Origin: Antennarius striatus
Taxonomy: Eukaryota; Chordata; Actinopteri; Lophiiformes; Antennariidae
DNA length: 64,000 nt
Assembly: GCF_040054535.1 (NCBI RefSeq)
Contig: NC_090787.1
Coordinates: 15,467,001-15,531,000, forward strand
Direction: 5' to 3'
Shown: positions 50,453 through 62,680 of the stretch, in pieces
How positions within the stretch are numbered: the stretch's first letter is position 1
Layout: the number at the start of each line of letters is the position of its first letter
Notes under the pieces: generated by a model
The model's input: the letters and a program-made list of their open reading frames with translations, nothing else
Told to the model about the DNA's origin: nothing
The model's database searches: none
Made by a program: the position numbers and the translations under genes

Positions 50453-51984
50453 CTGGGTGTGTATGCAACTGGCCAGAAAATAGAGTAACTCATTTAATAA
50501 TTATAGAGTTATTCTGTAGAGTTAAGTAATGCTGAATTATAACACTATCACTATTTGCAATCAGAAGAAAATAAAATATACGGTCCTGTCAGTGTCAAAA
50601 GGAATATATCCATATTCCAAGATGATTCATATAATGAAGTTTAACTGAAACATAGTGGAATTTTTCTACTTGTTTCTTTTTAACAACACTGATCCCAGAT
50701 TGAGGGCAGATTCTTTTTAGTATGAAGAACCCCAGAGAAACCGCAATGTTCAATGTTCACCAGAGGAATAGCAAAACACAAGAGATGGCTAAACCCAACC
50801 TAACAGTAAATAAAACACAATACAGGTAAACATCAAAAAGACAAAACAAATGAAGGCAAACTTAACTTGATAAACTTCATTTGTACAACTGAGACATTTC
50901 ACAGGAATGCAGAACTGATCCAAAGTATGAGCGCAATAACAGCTGCCTATGGGTCCGCAAGGAAGGCCAGGGTTCAAAATATCACAACTGAGCTTGAAAA
51001 GTTTCCTCATACTGTAGTTTATAAAACTCAGTATTTTATTACTGAACTATTGTAAGCTCGAAGATCTATTAATGATGTTTTCCTATTTATAAGAGATGCT
51101 GTTTATTTAAGTTATTTGACAGTCCTGCTGCACTTTACTACTGCAGATTTTGTTAACCGATGCAATTAAAGTCATCAAGTAAATGAACTGTCCAGTGGTT
51201 TATTTTGTAACCCTGTAGTAGTAAGTGTTTAATATCCCACATGGTACTGAGTAACTTTGAACACTGAATTCCAAACTACCAGATCCAATCCAAAATTAAA
51301 CCCAATAAATGAGTGAAAACATGTCAGGCAATCAATGAAATGATCTAAGTAGAATACCTACAATAAGATCTGTAAATCTGTGGCTGCAGCTAACTAAATC
51401 AAATTCCGTTTAAGGACAACTCTGGACAAAACTGCTTCACCTCGGTTTGAATCATGAATGAAAATAATATCTAAACCAGCGGGCATGTATGGCCAGCTGT
51501 TGACACAACGAACCAGTGGCTTTTCATGGATGGTTGGTGGAATGAATTAAAAGCCCAGAGGTGTCAACAAGCCTCAGATGGCCTTTGTCACTATAAAGAA
51601 CAGACGACAGTCCGGGATCAGGCATGTACAGAGGCAGCCATCAAGCATTTATCATTCATTCAGTGTAAATCATTCATTCATTCATTCATTCATTCCGCAT
51701 CTTCAAGAAGTCTGTATTCTCATCAACTCTCTATTCCTGAATGACAGACAGGATTAAATTGTGCAAACTAATCTGACTTTACCCCCCAGGTGCTGGAGGC
51801 ATCTCTCCCGGTAACGCCTCCCCACAATGACAGCTGAGCTCGTTTGACAAAGACAATGAATGACAAGAGTAACACGGCAATGCAGGTTTAATACTGACAA
51901 AAAGCACACAAATTACACATTAAATCATATTAAAAGCTACTCTCCCCCTCAGCTGGACATCATTATCCGTTTAAACAGTAGTAC

Positions 51985-52190
51985 CTTGTTAGCTAGCGTT
52001 AGCCGACTCGCTAAAGATGCTACACGTCACTGTAAACCAAAATGTGGATGTGGACCGAAAAACAAGCGGCTCTCCGTGGAGTTCCGGTCGCCACAAACCC
52101 GACAGAGCCTCGGAGGTTTCGCTGCTTCTCATCGACGTGTTGTTTAGTCGCTAGATGCCCCTTCCCGTCAGAACCGTATTGTCGCCGTCC
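51985..52190 (-). other. slc5a3: Predicted non-coding exon 1 of slc5a3
   Basis: The minus strand has a donor-like AACAAG|GTACTA at 51985/51984, and about 200 bp upstream a TATA box with GC boxes. This would give a first exon of about 200 bp and an intron of 2.4 kb to 49580. It is inferred from signals alone. In mammals this first exon is shared with MRPS6; I found no MRPS6 coding start here. Confidence 0.4.
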
Positions 52191-52216
52191 CGCCCGTTAC
52201 ATGATCCCCTTTCCTG

Positions 52217-52280
52217 TTTATAACCGCCCCTCCAGAGCCACGCCCCTCCAGAGCCACGCCCCTCACGCGCGCCCGAACAC
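52217..52280 (-). promoter_or_regulatory. slc5a3: TATA plus GC/KLF-box promoter of slc5a3
   Basis: The minus strand reads TATAAA at 52222-52217. Immediately upstream (52227-52265) the 16-bp unit CCCCTCCAGAGCCACG is repeated in tandem, giving several CCACGCCC / CCGCCC boxes for Sp1/KLF factors. The surrounding 300 bp is rich in CpG. Orientation and spacing fit a promoter firing towards slc5a3 with a start near 52190. Confidence 0.55.
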
Positions 52281-53047
52281 GCCCGCGACGATTAACGGAT
52301 TAAAGGCAGTCAGGAGTACTCCGATCAGTAATGTGGGCTCCACGCCACGACCTTCACGTGGCCGTAAAACAAAGTACGACAAGGTTTGTGGGGCTAGATG
52401 GATATGACGTCAGAGCTGGGCGATAGTGACGACATCACTGGTGAAACCGTTATTGGACTGCAATTTTTTTTATTTGAATTTTTTTTTTTTTTTCTAAACT
52501 GAAAATGAAGATGATTTGTTTACCTCCGTTTCTGGATGATCCTAGAATAATTTATAGTCAGGTCGTGGGATGATGCAGATTTCTAGAACAATAGAGACGC
52601 TGTCCACTGGAGCCTGACTGCAGAATTTTAATGCATTGCATTATTTTTTTAAGCTTTTATGCCAACAACAAGGAACAAGGAACGTATGTATTTGCAAGCA
52701 AGATGGTAAAGCGGAGATTATTAAAGGTTAATCATTTAGAGAAGTAGGAGGAAACCCGTGGATTATAGTCTCCTAACATCACTGACATTGAGGACTATCG
52801 ATCATACTGATTCTCACGCCCAGGAAATATTACGTTCGCCATGAGGAACGTTATGTTAAATAATGAGGATTAAGAAAATCTAAAATTTGTACTCGAGCTG
52901 GATCCTGAGTTATCTGTAAAAGTCAGGTAAATAAAAATCAATAACGCACAAAGACGCATATTGACTGACTGTGGGTTCAGCAGTCCAATGTGGATGACTT
53001 CACAAACGTCCCTGAGGCAGAGATACCGCTGCAAGGAGGCAGACCGA

Positions 53048-53091
53048 GTAAATTTCCACTCACCCCCATAACAAATATTCTGGAAAATTCC
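53048..53091. promoter_or_regulatory. Paired TonE (NFAT5) consensus matches
   Basis: TGGAAATTTAC on the minus strand (53058-53048) and TGGAAAATTCC on the plus strand (53081-53091) both fit TGGAAANNYNY. They lie 33 bp apart, about 0.85 kb upstream of the predicted slc5a3 start site. Confidence 0.35.
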
Positions 53092-53103
53092 ATGTCACTA
53101 AAA

Positions 53104-53118
53104 ACTACATTTCCCATG
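53104..53118 (+). promoter_or_regulatory. ZNF143-type motif
   Basis: ACTACATTTCCCATG resembles the ZNF143/SBF element ACTACAATTCCCAGAATGC over its core. Such elements mark active promoters in vertebrates. It is just right of the paired TonE sites. Confidence 0.4.
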
Positions 53119-54084
53119 AAACGTTTCTGTCGATCAGGAATTTTGGCGGCGGCATCGCGTTTGCAGGAAGCATGAATCAATTCACTTTCACTTGTTTACC
53201 TTTACCTCCTTCCGCTCTACAAGGGCTGCAAAGATCAGGAAACAAAAACATTTGAGTGATGAAATTTTAAGAGTAGAGAGCCAATCCTGATCCTGAGTTT
53301 CAATTTAAGCATTTTTAGTAAGTATGAAAATCAATCATGATAAGAGATGTCCCTCAATCTTACCAGTATACATATCAGTATAATCATAACATCAACAGAA
53401 AGTGTTTTTATAGGAATGACAAAAATATATTTTAAAAAAAGGATTATCATGAAATCTTCTAAAAATGTCTGGATTTGTGTGTAAAAACCGTCTTAACACG
53501 TTTCATTTAAAAAAAAATGTCAGGGTACTGTTCAGTCATCCTGCAAGTGGAAACAAAAAACTTAATCTCCTTGACAAAGGGGCAACAGGCCTAATCAAAC
53601 TGTAAATACATTAAAATAGAATGAGCTAAAGAAGAAGGCACATGTATTTTATATGGTAAAGTAAGTATTATAGTTTGAAAAAGTATCACTTATTCTGTTA
53701 AAGAAATAAAGCTTCACGCTATAAACCAATACAGTATAGCACAATAAGTATTTTCACAATCAAACAGTAAATGAAAGTTTTACCTAAAATATTTGTACCA
53801 ATGAGCCCTCAGGCTCAGACAGCCAATAGTTTCCCATCATGAATCAATGTTTTGCATTTAGCAGAGAGCAACTGCAGCACCTGCCTCTGAAAGATTGTCC
53901 TTGACAGTGACAGCGTGATGTGAATGTCTCTCATGCCTCTGACAAGGTTATTGGCTCATCTCCAAATGAAACATTTGGAGATGAGCCTATTGCATAGGCA
54001 GGCCAGTCATAAGACTTGTTCTGCTGATTTGAGCAAAATATGACAAAAGCAGAATTTAAATGTAATTGTATTGTTGAATTGACT

Positions 54085-54240
54085 GCGTCTCTGTGTGGCT
54101 ACGCGATGCACTGGCATCCGTGGACACCCAGAGTGTCCCCCGCCTCACACCCAAGCAATTGGGATAGGCTCCAGCTCCTCGTGACCCCCGACAGCAGATG
54201 AAGCGGTTAAAGATGGATGGATGGATGGATGGATGGTAAT
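54085..54240 (+). mobile_element. SINE-like repeat, 3' part with GGAT tail
   Basis: CACCCAGAGTGTCCCCCGCC, GGGATAGGCTCCAGCTCC and GACAGCAGATGAAGCGG match the 3' half of the copy at 42607. The tail is a GGAT array (54212-54236), which shows how these repeats seed tetranucleotide microsatellites. Confidence 0.7.
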
Positions 54241-54527
54241 TGACATGAACACAAAACAACAGCAACTTGAGGGTCAGGTTTTTAATCCCTAATACACTCT
54301 AGAACTCCAAAATTTTGTAAGATCAGTGCTGTCCATATTAATTCTAAATGCTCACCAATGTGTTTCGCTGATACATCTCTTATTTGTTTGCTTTGTTTTG
54401 TGAGTTTCATTTAAGCCGTGTCAAAAATAAAATACCAGCCACACCACACTTGATTGGATATCTTTTTATGAACGAAGTGGTGATTCAATATAACATTTCT
54501 CTGTGGGGAATAATGAAATATATTACA

Positions 54528-54558
54528 TGTACATTACATTACATTACATTACATTACA
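54528..54558. repeat. (ACATT)n pentanucleotide array
   Basis: About six copies of ACATT sit in a plain AT-rich stretch. Confidence 0.85.
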
Positions 54559-55864
54559 ACATATCTCTATGGCATTTTCTGAAAAGTTGCCTGTAAGTTG
54601 TCATCAAATGTACCTTATCTGTGCCACTAATTCCATATGTGATTAAACATCAATAGCGAGCGGTTTAATATCTTTGGGCTAACTGCTCAGTCGTGTTCCT
54701 TTGTCACCTTAAGCCAGCGTTGCTGCTAAGGGTTTCTGCAAATTTTTTGCTATTCAAAACTCTGCAAAGCAGAAAAAGTGTTAGGGGGCAAGCATGGATC
54801 TAGAAGAAAGCACCTTTTCTCTAGAATGATGTGGTCACACGGCGTTGTTATTTGTACAAACACTGCTTGTCCCAGAGAAATATGACACATACTATACAAT
54901 TAAAAGTTCTACCACTGTTATTCCTGTAGAATTCATACAACTATTGGGTGTAGCGTTAGGTTTAGTTTAGTTTTTCTCTTTGGAAACGGTAGTTTTTTTA
55001 TGGAATGTGGGAGATGATGAGTGCGCCTCGCCTTGAAACCCTGTTTACTCCGATTTGTCTATTTCCTGGAGATAAACTTATCACAATCATCAAGGAGGAG
55101 CTCCACAGGATTGGAGGTGAATGTTGTAGAAATCTAATAAATGAATTCGAAATCTTATTTTCTTAATGACATTGTGCTACAAGACCAGACTTGGTTCAGT
55201 AACCTTAATTTCTTCAGGATTTCCCAATGTAATTGGCTTCGTAGATGTGCAGGTACATGTAGATTGACTGCTGTTTCAACATGTTAAAGACTGCTTCATT
55301 GATAGACTACCGTCTGTCCAGATCACATGTGATGCTGCTGACTACATTTCTGATGTGGAGGCAAAGTGTTCTAGGTCGGTTCCTGACTCACAGATGTATG
55401 ATGAGTCTTACCTGAGCAACAGACTGTAATGGGGTACGTAGCATGGTTTGCAATAACTCACTTGTCCATCCTTTACTCCACTCTGATATATCCTCTGTAC
55501 ATCACAGGAGACTTTGAAAGACTTTCGTGTGGAGGACAGGGGTTACTCATGGTAACCGAGGCTGCTGACCCCTTACACGTAACGTAGCCCCCCCCCACAC
55601 ACACATACACACACACAGAACTTCAACTGGGCTCACTGCAGGAGGAGAGGCTGGGAGGAGATGACCATAGGCCTGCTGAAAGTCTGTTTCTAGTGTCTAC
55701 ATCCCCTCAGGATGACCCCTGAGAGGGCCTGTGACGTAATTGTGTTGTTCTTCATACTATTGCCTCTACTAGAGGTGAACAATACGTGTATCATGTGACT
55801 AAAACACACAGAAAATAAGAACCAAGGCATTCAGAAACTGCAACATTCCGCGACTTACCCTGGC

Positions 55865-56012
55865 CTACTTCCAGGGTAGCTCAGGGTACCCTGGAAGTAG
55901 TACCTGACAAGTACATAGCTTTGACCTGTCAGGGTAGGTCAAAGCTAGTGCGTAACTATGACCATAGATCAAAGCTAGTGCATAGGTAGATCAAAGCACT
56001 AGCTTTGATCTA
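55865..56012. repeat. Three successive hairpins (foldback repeat)
   Basis: There are three perfect inverted repeats. CTACTTCCAGGGTA at 55865-55878 pairs with 55887-55900. TAGCTTTGACC at 55916-55926 pairs with 55937-55947. TAGATCAAAGCTAGTGC at 55965-55981 pairs with 55996-56012. The unit GGTCAAAGCTAGTGC recurs. This looks like a foldback-type repeat or its remnant. Confidence 0.7.
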
Positions 56013-56275
56013 CGGCCTTCTCCCGCCTCTTTCTATCTTATCCGGTTTCTGAGTGTAGAAAAGTTGAAATTTGACTTTGACCTAGTTTTCTCAAGGTCAA
56101 GGTCATCATCTCATTTCACCCCCTTTGCCGCCCGAGTAATCTGCTTTTTGTTTCATCTTTCTATCTGCAACGGTTGTGAAGATATTTGGTGGACACACGA
56201 ATGGACGAACGGACGAACGGATAGACGGACGAAGACACAAACACTGACAATTACAATACATCACCGCTTTGAAAC
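56013..56275. repeat. Probable dispersed repeat with GACGAACG tail
   Basis: TTTGACCTAGTTTTCTCAAG, then GTCAAGGTCATCATC and TATTTGGTGGACACACGAAT leads into a degenerate GGACGAAC tail (about 56195-56240). The phrasing and simple tail suggest an interspersed repeat continuous with the foldback part. I cannot name the family. Confidence 0.45.
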
Positions 56276-58407
56276 AGGATGCATTAAAACTTGGAAGTCT
56301 AAAAGCTGTTCTAGGCAGTGCCACAGCTATTGATGTACGAACTAAAGCAGTATGGCTATTGTCAAGGAAATCATGCAAAATGGCTCTTGATTTCAGTTCT
56401 TATATAAGTATATGCATGGGTTTGAATATTCTTCTTGTGAACTGTTTTTGTAACATACATGTTGATTTACTGATTATTTATAAAACATTAAAAAGTTTTA
56501 TTAAAAGGTTTCGTTATTTAATAGATGTTGATATAGATGACAGTACATTTATGTATGTGTAAAGAGGGTTATGTTGGCGATAAAACAACTGAACAGTCAA
56601 ACGGCCACTTAATATTTACTGTACAATGTCAAACATAATGAAAATGAGGAGGTACTCCCATGAGATGCTGCAGAAGTCTGACCTGCGTGAACAATGTTGT
56701 TAAATGACATTCCCCGCTGCTGCCATGCATGCTTGTCCTCTGCTGGATTGTGCCTAAATAAAATAAATTAATAGACTACCAAGCCTTTTTCCCCTGTAAT
56801 TTCATTGTGATAGTAATGGACTATATTTAAACTTTGCATTGACTCCCACGCCTACGGGTTTACAGGCTCAGAGTAAGTCAACCAAGAATTAGAGGTTTTA
56901 CTCAAGGGTTTGTTAACCCTGCTTCATGAAACGGACCCTTGGAGCTAAATAATCATTATAGGTATTCAGCAGTTTTGATAATACTTATTTAAGCAGGAGA
57001 CAAATAGAAGGAAGGTATCAATTTACTTATTTTCCTCTCCTCTTTATTTTCTGACTTTGTTTCAGCTCATTAGAAACACCGGTCTAATGTCATACGACAC
57101 CCTTTATTTGTATTGTACACATACATGTAACCATAGCTCTTCGTGTCTCTCCTGTCAAAGCCCCGCTACCTTTGAATTAGCTGACATCAAAAACACTGAA
57201 CAGGTCTTACAGGGCTTTGGCAGCTGACTGAGGACTAACTTTGCTGTAAGACACAAGTTGGCATTGATACATGTACAAACCAGTTAGTATGGGGGGTGCA
57301 AACACTGTAAAATACAGGGATCAGATAAAATAGCAGTGAAATTAGAAATTGTGAAGGTGCAGACACACACATATCCATGATTACAGACCATTGTTTTGAG
57401 AATAACAAAAATTCTGTGCAATTTAGAACTTTGCTAATAGATGAATTCATAACCACAGGGATCAAATTGACCCATAAAAGTCCTGTATTGATTCATACTC
57501 AAGTTTAGCACACATATTTAAGTGGGTTTGTTCATAAAAAACATGATTAAATAAAATAATGTAAGAAAGACAAAAAATATACAAGACCCGCACAAGATCC
57601 TGAGTTAACCCGAAGCCTGACCACTGAATTCAAGTCTCTCTCAAATGTTTCAAAAAGACAGATAGGGTTCCTAAGTACAGTACATTATTTAGAGGGTGAT
57701 CATACAGAAATAAAACTGGTCACTTGATACTGTGCCATTTTTAAAACACAGCTGGCAGGTACTTTCCAATACTACTCAGTTTTATCACTCAGTCTAAATA
57801 AAGAATCTCTATTATTAGGCATGCTTTCCATTTGTAGATGCTCTGTCATGTCATTGAGCCAAAAACATTTTGTTGAGCAGTGAGCTCATGTCCTCTGCTC
57901 CTGCATGATTAAAGTATGTTCAAAAAGATGCTAAATACTGCAGTTGTCTGTGAATATCAGAAGCCCTATTTGACATGTAGATTGGAAAGAGGGCTTAAAA
58001 TTCCACAGGCATGTATAATGTTTGGTGTAACAGACTTAAATATTTTACTTTTTGTCAGTAATTTCATCAACCTTTAGTTTATATTGAGTCATATTGGTTC
58101 GTTTATACACAGAGCGTGTAAAGCGGTTAAATATAGTGAAACTTTCTTACTAAAAATGTATTCTTAAAAGATTATACTAAATATTATTATGCGTTCATGT
58201 GGCCACCATGCAAATATTTTTCAGATTACTCTGGAAATCTTCAAGCTATTTTGTAGGCAAAAATAAGGAGTCACTATGGAAAACTGAGCATGTTCTTACA
58301 CACAAAACATGGTGGCAAAGAAAAATAGATTCAACACTGACCTCATTTCAACACCTCATTGCGGTTATTTATAGGACACAAAAATAAGTATATATAGACA
58401 CATATAC

Positions 58408-58410
<3 letters not shown>

Positions 58411-58464
<54 letters not shown>

Positions 58465-58467
58465 CGT

Positions 58468-58499
<32 letters not shown>
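58411..58499. repeat. (TG)n array with GTGC units
   Basis: This GT array abuts the left edge of a LINE fragment. An (AT)n-rich piece precedes it. Confidence 0.95.
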
Positions 58500-58504
58500 T
58501 TACA

Positions 58505-58850
58505 TAGTAGTGGTGGACAAAGAGCAGAAGAGAGCAGTGGTGATAGATGTGGCAATTCCAGCTGATGCCAACATCAGGAAGAAGGAACACAAAAAGATTG
58601 AGGGTTAAAAGAACAACTGGAACATATGTGGAAGATCAAGGCAAATGTGGTCCCCATGGTAGTAGGAGCACTTGGGGTAGTGACCCCCAAACTTGAAGAG
58701 TGGCTCCAGCAGATTCCTGGAAAAACAACTGAAGCCTCAGTCCAGAAGAGCGCAGTCCTAGGAACAGCTAAGATACTGCGCAGAAACCTGAGACTCCCAG
58801 GCCTCTGGTAGAGGACCCGAGATTGAGGATGACACACAGATACCACCATA
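58505..58850 (+). mobile_element. Non-LTR retrotransposon (LINE) C-terminal fragment
   Basis: The translation reads VVVDKEQKRAVVIDVAIPAD and NIRKKEHKKIEG. After one frame break near 58605 it continues MWKIKANVVPMVVGALGVVT, PKLEEWLQQIPGKT and SVQKSAVLGTAKILRR. This is the end of a LINE polyprotein widespread in fish and invertebrates, past the reverse transcriptase core. The copy is 5'-truncated and inactive: a small deletion around KIEG has shifted the frame and lost a few residues. The final LPGLW stop and about 40 bp of 3' sequence remain. Confidence 0.75.
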
Positions 58851-59249
58851 CAAGGGTGAGAGGAACATTTTTTCTAATTAACATAAGGTATTATCATTAC
58901 TACCTGACTCCTGGCAGGTGACCGACAGATAGGTTCAGAATTATTTTCATAGAGCAGGAGCTCCATCTAGTGATATTAATTTGCAATTGCTAGTCCTGAT
59001 GTGAGTTCACGATCATCTGAGTAAACTAATTTTATTTTCACAACCATTACAGTTGATACACAAAAGATGTTTTATGATTAAATACCGTACACTGAGGACT
59101 TATTGGGGTACTTATCACTAAAGGTACACAGAGAAATAGAACATGAGTGTCACACAAATTGACTCCATATACATTTTATCTTTATTCCAAGAGCACTGAA
59201 TTAAATAAGTTTAGTCAAAAGTGTCGTGCTGATTCTTGAACTTACCTTA

Positions 59250-59646
<397 letters not shown>

Positions 59647-60004
59647 CTCTTCACAAATGTTGCACCATTTAAAAAATTAAATACACAGACTTTCCAGTGG
59701 TACAGTATATGATTTATTGTCAAGAAGCATTGTTACAACAAAGAATGTACCAAAGACTAATTTCCTTACTTTTTGTGTGTTTGTACTTTTTGTGTTTGTT
59801 TGTCTGTTTGTTGTGTGTTTGTTAAATAAAATGTTTTTAAAAAGTTTAGCTGTATCAGGAGAACATGGACTATTCAAAAAACAGATGACTTATATTCAAA
59901 ATAGGAATGCTATGAATGTTATGAAAGTGGGTCAGTAGTATTAAATAATGGGAAATGTTTTTTTTTAATATTCAGTCGAAATAATACAAGTTGAAATAAT
60001 TAAA

Positions 60005-60155
60005 TAAGTAAATAAATAAATGAATAAATGAATGAATGAATGAATGGATGGATGGATGGATGGATGGATGGATGGATGGATGGATGGATGGATGGATGGA
60101 TAATGGATGGATGGATGGATGGATGATGAATGAATCAATGAATAAATAAATAAAT
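60005..60155. repeat. (GAAT)n - (GGAT)n - (GAAT)n array
   Basis: About 150 bp of tetranucleotide repeats shift from AAAT/GAAT to GGAT and back in a roughly symmetric way. This fits successive point changes within an expanding array. Confidence 0.93.
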
Positions 60156-60479
60156 ATGTACATACGTTCATAAAAAACCTGCTGTATTTTCAATTTGTGT
60201 TATAAACCTTGTTTGTCTAACAATATTAACCATCTGGCAGTCAGACGAGAGGTTTGTCAACACTGTACATCCTGGACTAATCCAAAGCCTGAGGGAAGTA
60301 AGTTCTAGTCTTGTCGACATCTCCATTTAAGGCTTTTTTGTGAAAGAACCGGTTTTATCTACCTCTGGGGATGAATTTACATGAAAATGGTTGTCAAATT
60401 TACTTTTCGACGACGGTTTGAAGAAAAACACCTACTTTTCTGGGTAGGCGATCCCCGCTCCACCCCTCCTCTGTCATGA

Positions 60480-60736
60480 GATGAGCCGTTCCGTTCGTGC
60501 GCCTCCAGTTCGGCATCAGCTGAGTTTGACGAGCACCGCCCACTCCTGGCTGTCACCCGTTCCACCGAGGATGTTTAACGACACTGTCTTCCTCAGAACA
60601 AATAACAGGTGATTAACAACATTTATTGATTCGTGTCAGCCCGAACAATGCGCTACGAGAGCTGGCTTTTCCCGTCTTTTTCCGGGGGCTTTGAAACAAT
60701 AACGTTCCGGAGCATTTTGGGCTGGTTTCGCAGTTG
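60480..60736 (+). promoter_or_regulatory. dop1b: Predicted dop1b promoter and leader exon
   Basis: This CpG-richer stretch ends in a good donor, GTTG|GTGAGT at 60737. It would be a non-coding first exon whose intron (2.8 kb) ends at the acceptor before 63527. Several ATGs and stops make it unlikely to be coding. No TATA box was seen; a CpG-type promoter is likely. Confidence 0.45.
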
Positions 60737-62067
60737 GTGAGTCATTGATGCACCTGATAGTGCTAGCTAATTTTGTTTGCGGTAACATAAACGTTAGCAT
60801 GATCGCATAAGAATATCAGCTTGCACCGGCAAAATAAGCTGTTTGACGTTAAATGTATTTTTAATTGATAGCTGTCCAGCCTATCCCTTGAAATTTCCCC
60901 CCTCTATTGACGAAAATGGGTTTGTTGTTCGCTAGCTATGCAGTCGTGTATGTTATTGTGTGCGTCATGTTGTTGGTGTATGGCTTCTACTCTACATAGT
61001 ATCCACTTCGTATTGCTCAGTACGTACTTGAAAGGCTTCAGCACCGATGGTCACTTGATCAATTATTATGTTTTCATGGCGCATTTTAAACGTCGTGACG
61101 TCATGGCTTGCGGTGTTGCCCTTAGAGGTTGTTGTTGTGTGTCGTGGTGCATGTGTACACACCGCTATGTTTAACAGCAGTCCGTCCAAATGTATAGTTT
61201 TATTACACTTACTGTTAGTCGTATCTTATTTCACAATGAGGAAGTGAGGAAGTGTACGTGTGCTTTGGCACACACTGTTTGCCCTGCCTTGTTTCACATG
61301 TCAATTTATAATAATGATTTGCGTGAAAGTTGCTTTCACATGATGCAAGTTGTCTCTTCGCAGGTGGAATAACTCAGTAGAAGAAAATACCTGTACCAAG
61401 GCCCAATAATCACTTTTATTACAGTCACATGCTGTGCAAAACAAACCCATTTCCTTGTAACTATAGTTTATGTTTGTGGATTTGGAACAGTCAGCCTTTT
61501 GGCTGTGCTGTCGATGTATTATTATTTGAATCCACACCAGATTGCACATTTTCATGGATGCCAGTGTCCTAAATATGCCAGATTTATTTGTCAAGTATCT
61601 TTCATCGCAGCATCAGCCTGGAAGGTCATGTTTTCATGTTTTTACTTGGGAGGATTACACAAAAACTACTGAATGCATTTCCATAAAAACTGCTAAAAGA
61701 AGGGGTATGTAGTCAAAAATAGCTTACATGTACGTGAGGCACATGTTATGTTGTTGCTTGTAGTTGTCACTGACACAAATACGATATCTGAAGTTCTTTG
61801 TGTAAATATTATACAGTACTGTATGAAAATACAGTAATCAGTATTCTGTATTTTGTTACATTGGAGCACATCAGCAAATGTCTTTTTTAATTTTAACTAC
61901 TAAGTGTTTGTATTTCACAAATTACTCAAAAGAGTAATTAGTTTTTCTGTTGTATCTGATAAATTTTCATGTCAGTAGACAGATTTTTTTTAATACCAAG
62001 CTGCACGTGTTTTTGACCATCTCAGCCCAAGCACTGAGTCCAGATGTTTATGCTCCTCTAATCCTGC

Positions 62068-62071
<4 letters not shown>

Positions 62072-62140
<69 letters not shown>
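62072..62140. repeat. (CA)34 microsatellite
   Basis: This is a pure CA run 20 bp left of the hAT-like MITE. Confidence 0.96.
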
Positions 62141-62146
<6 letters not shown>

Positions 62147-62160
62147 ACCACTGCCAATGC

Positions 62161-62680
62161 CACATGTGTCAAACTCAAGGCCCGGGGGCCCAAATGTGGC
62201 CCACCACATCATTTTATGTGGCCTGCAAGAGCATAAAAGATCAGAGTGTCAGAAAAATAAATAGATCAAAAGTGTGTTTTGACCAAAACTACATTTCCGA
62301 CAATGCAGTAATTCAGCCCATTTTAACTTTTACAAAACCATGTTTAACAAAGTTAATGTCCCAACTTGTCTTTGCTGTTATTTTTCTTTATTCATTGGAT
62401 AGTTTGATCCTTGATTGATGGAGTTCTGTAGGTTTAATAACCTGACAAATTAAAAGGATTTATGATATAACAGAGAAACAAACAGATTTTTACTGTGTAA
62501 CTGTAATGGTTGTAACTTTAATTAGTAATAAATTCAGAGTTAGTTAACATTAAGGAATAGTTACATCTATTTTACATTACCTTGAGCTACATTTAGTTAC
62601 ATTTATTAGTTACATCTGGCCCTTTGAGGACAGCCATTATGCTGATGTGGCCCTCGGTGAAAATGCGTTTGACACCTCCA
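62161..62680. mobile_element. hAT-like MITE, 520 bp, with 8-bp target duplication
   Basis: The left end reads CACATGTGTCAAACTCAAGG. The right end, complemented, reads TGGAGGTGTCAAACGCATTT; these are the GTGTCAAAC termini of a common vertebrate hAT family. Flanking octamers GCCAATGC (62153-62160) and GCCTATGC (62681-62688) match at 7 of 8 positions, as expected for a hAT target duplication. No transposase is present. The inside holds a ZNF143-like motif AACTACATTTCCGACAATGC near 62287. Confidence 0.8.

Noticed and set aside
56269-56562. 97-residue frame near the foldback repeat
   Set aside because: No recognisable motif, and its start overlaps the tail of a dispersed repeat.
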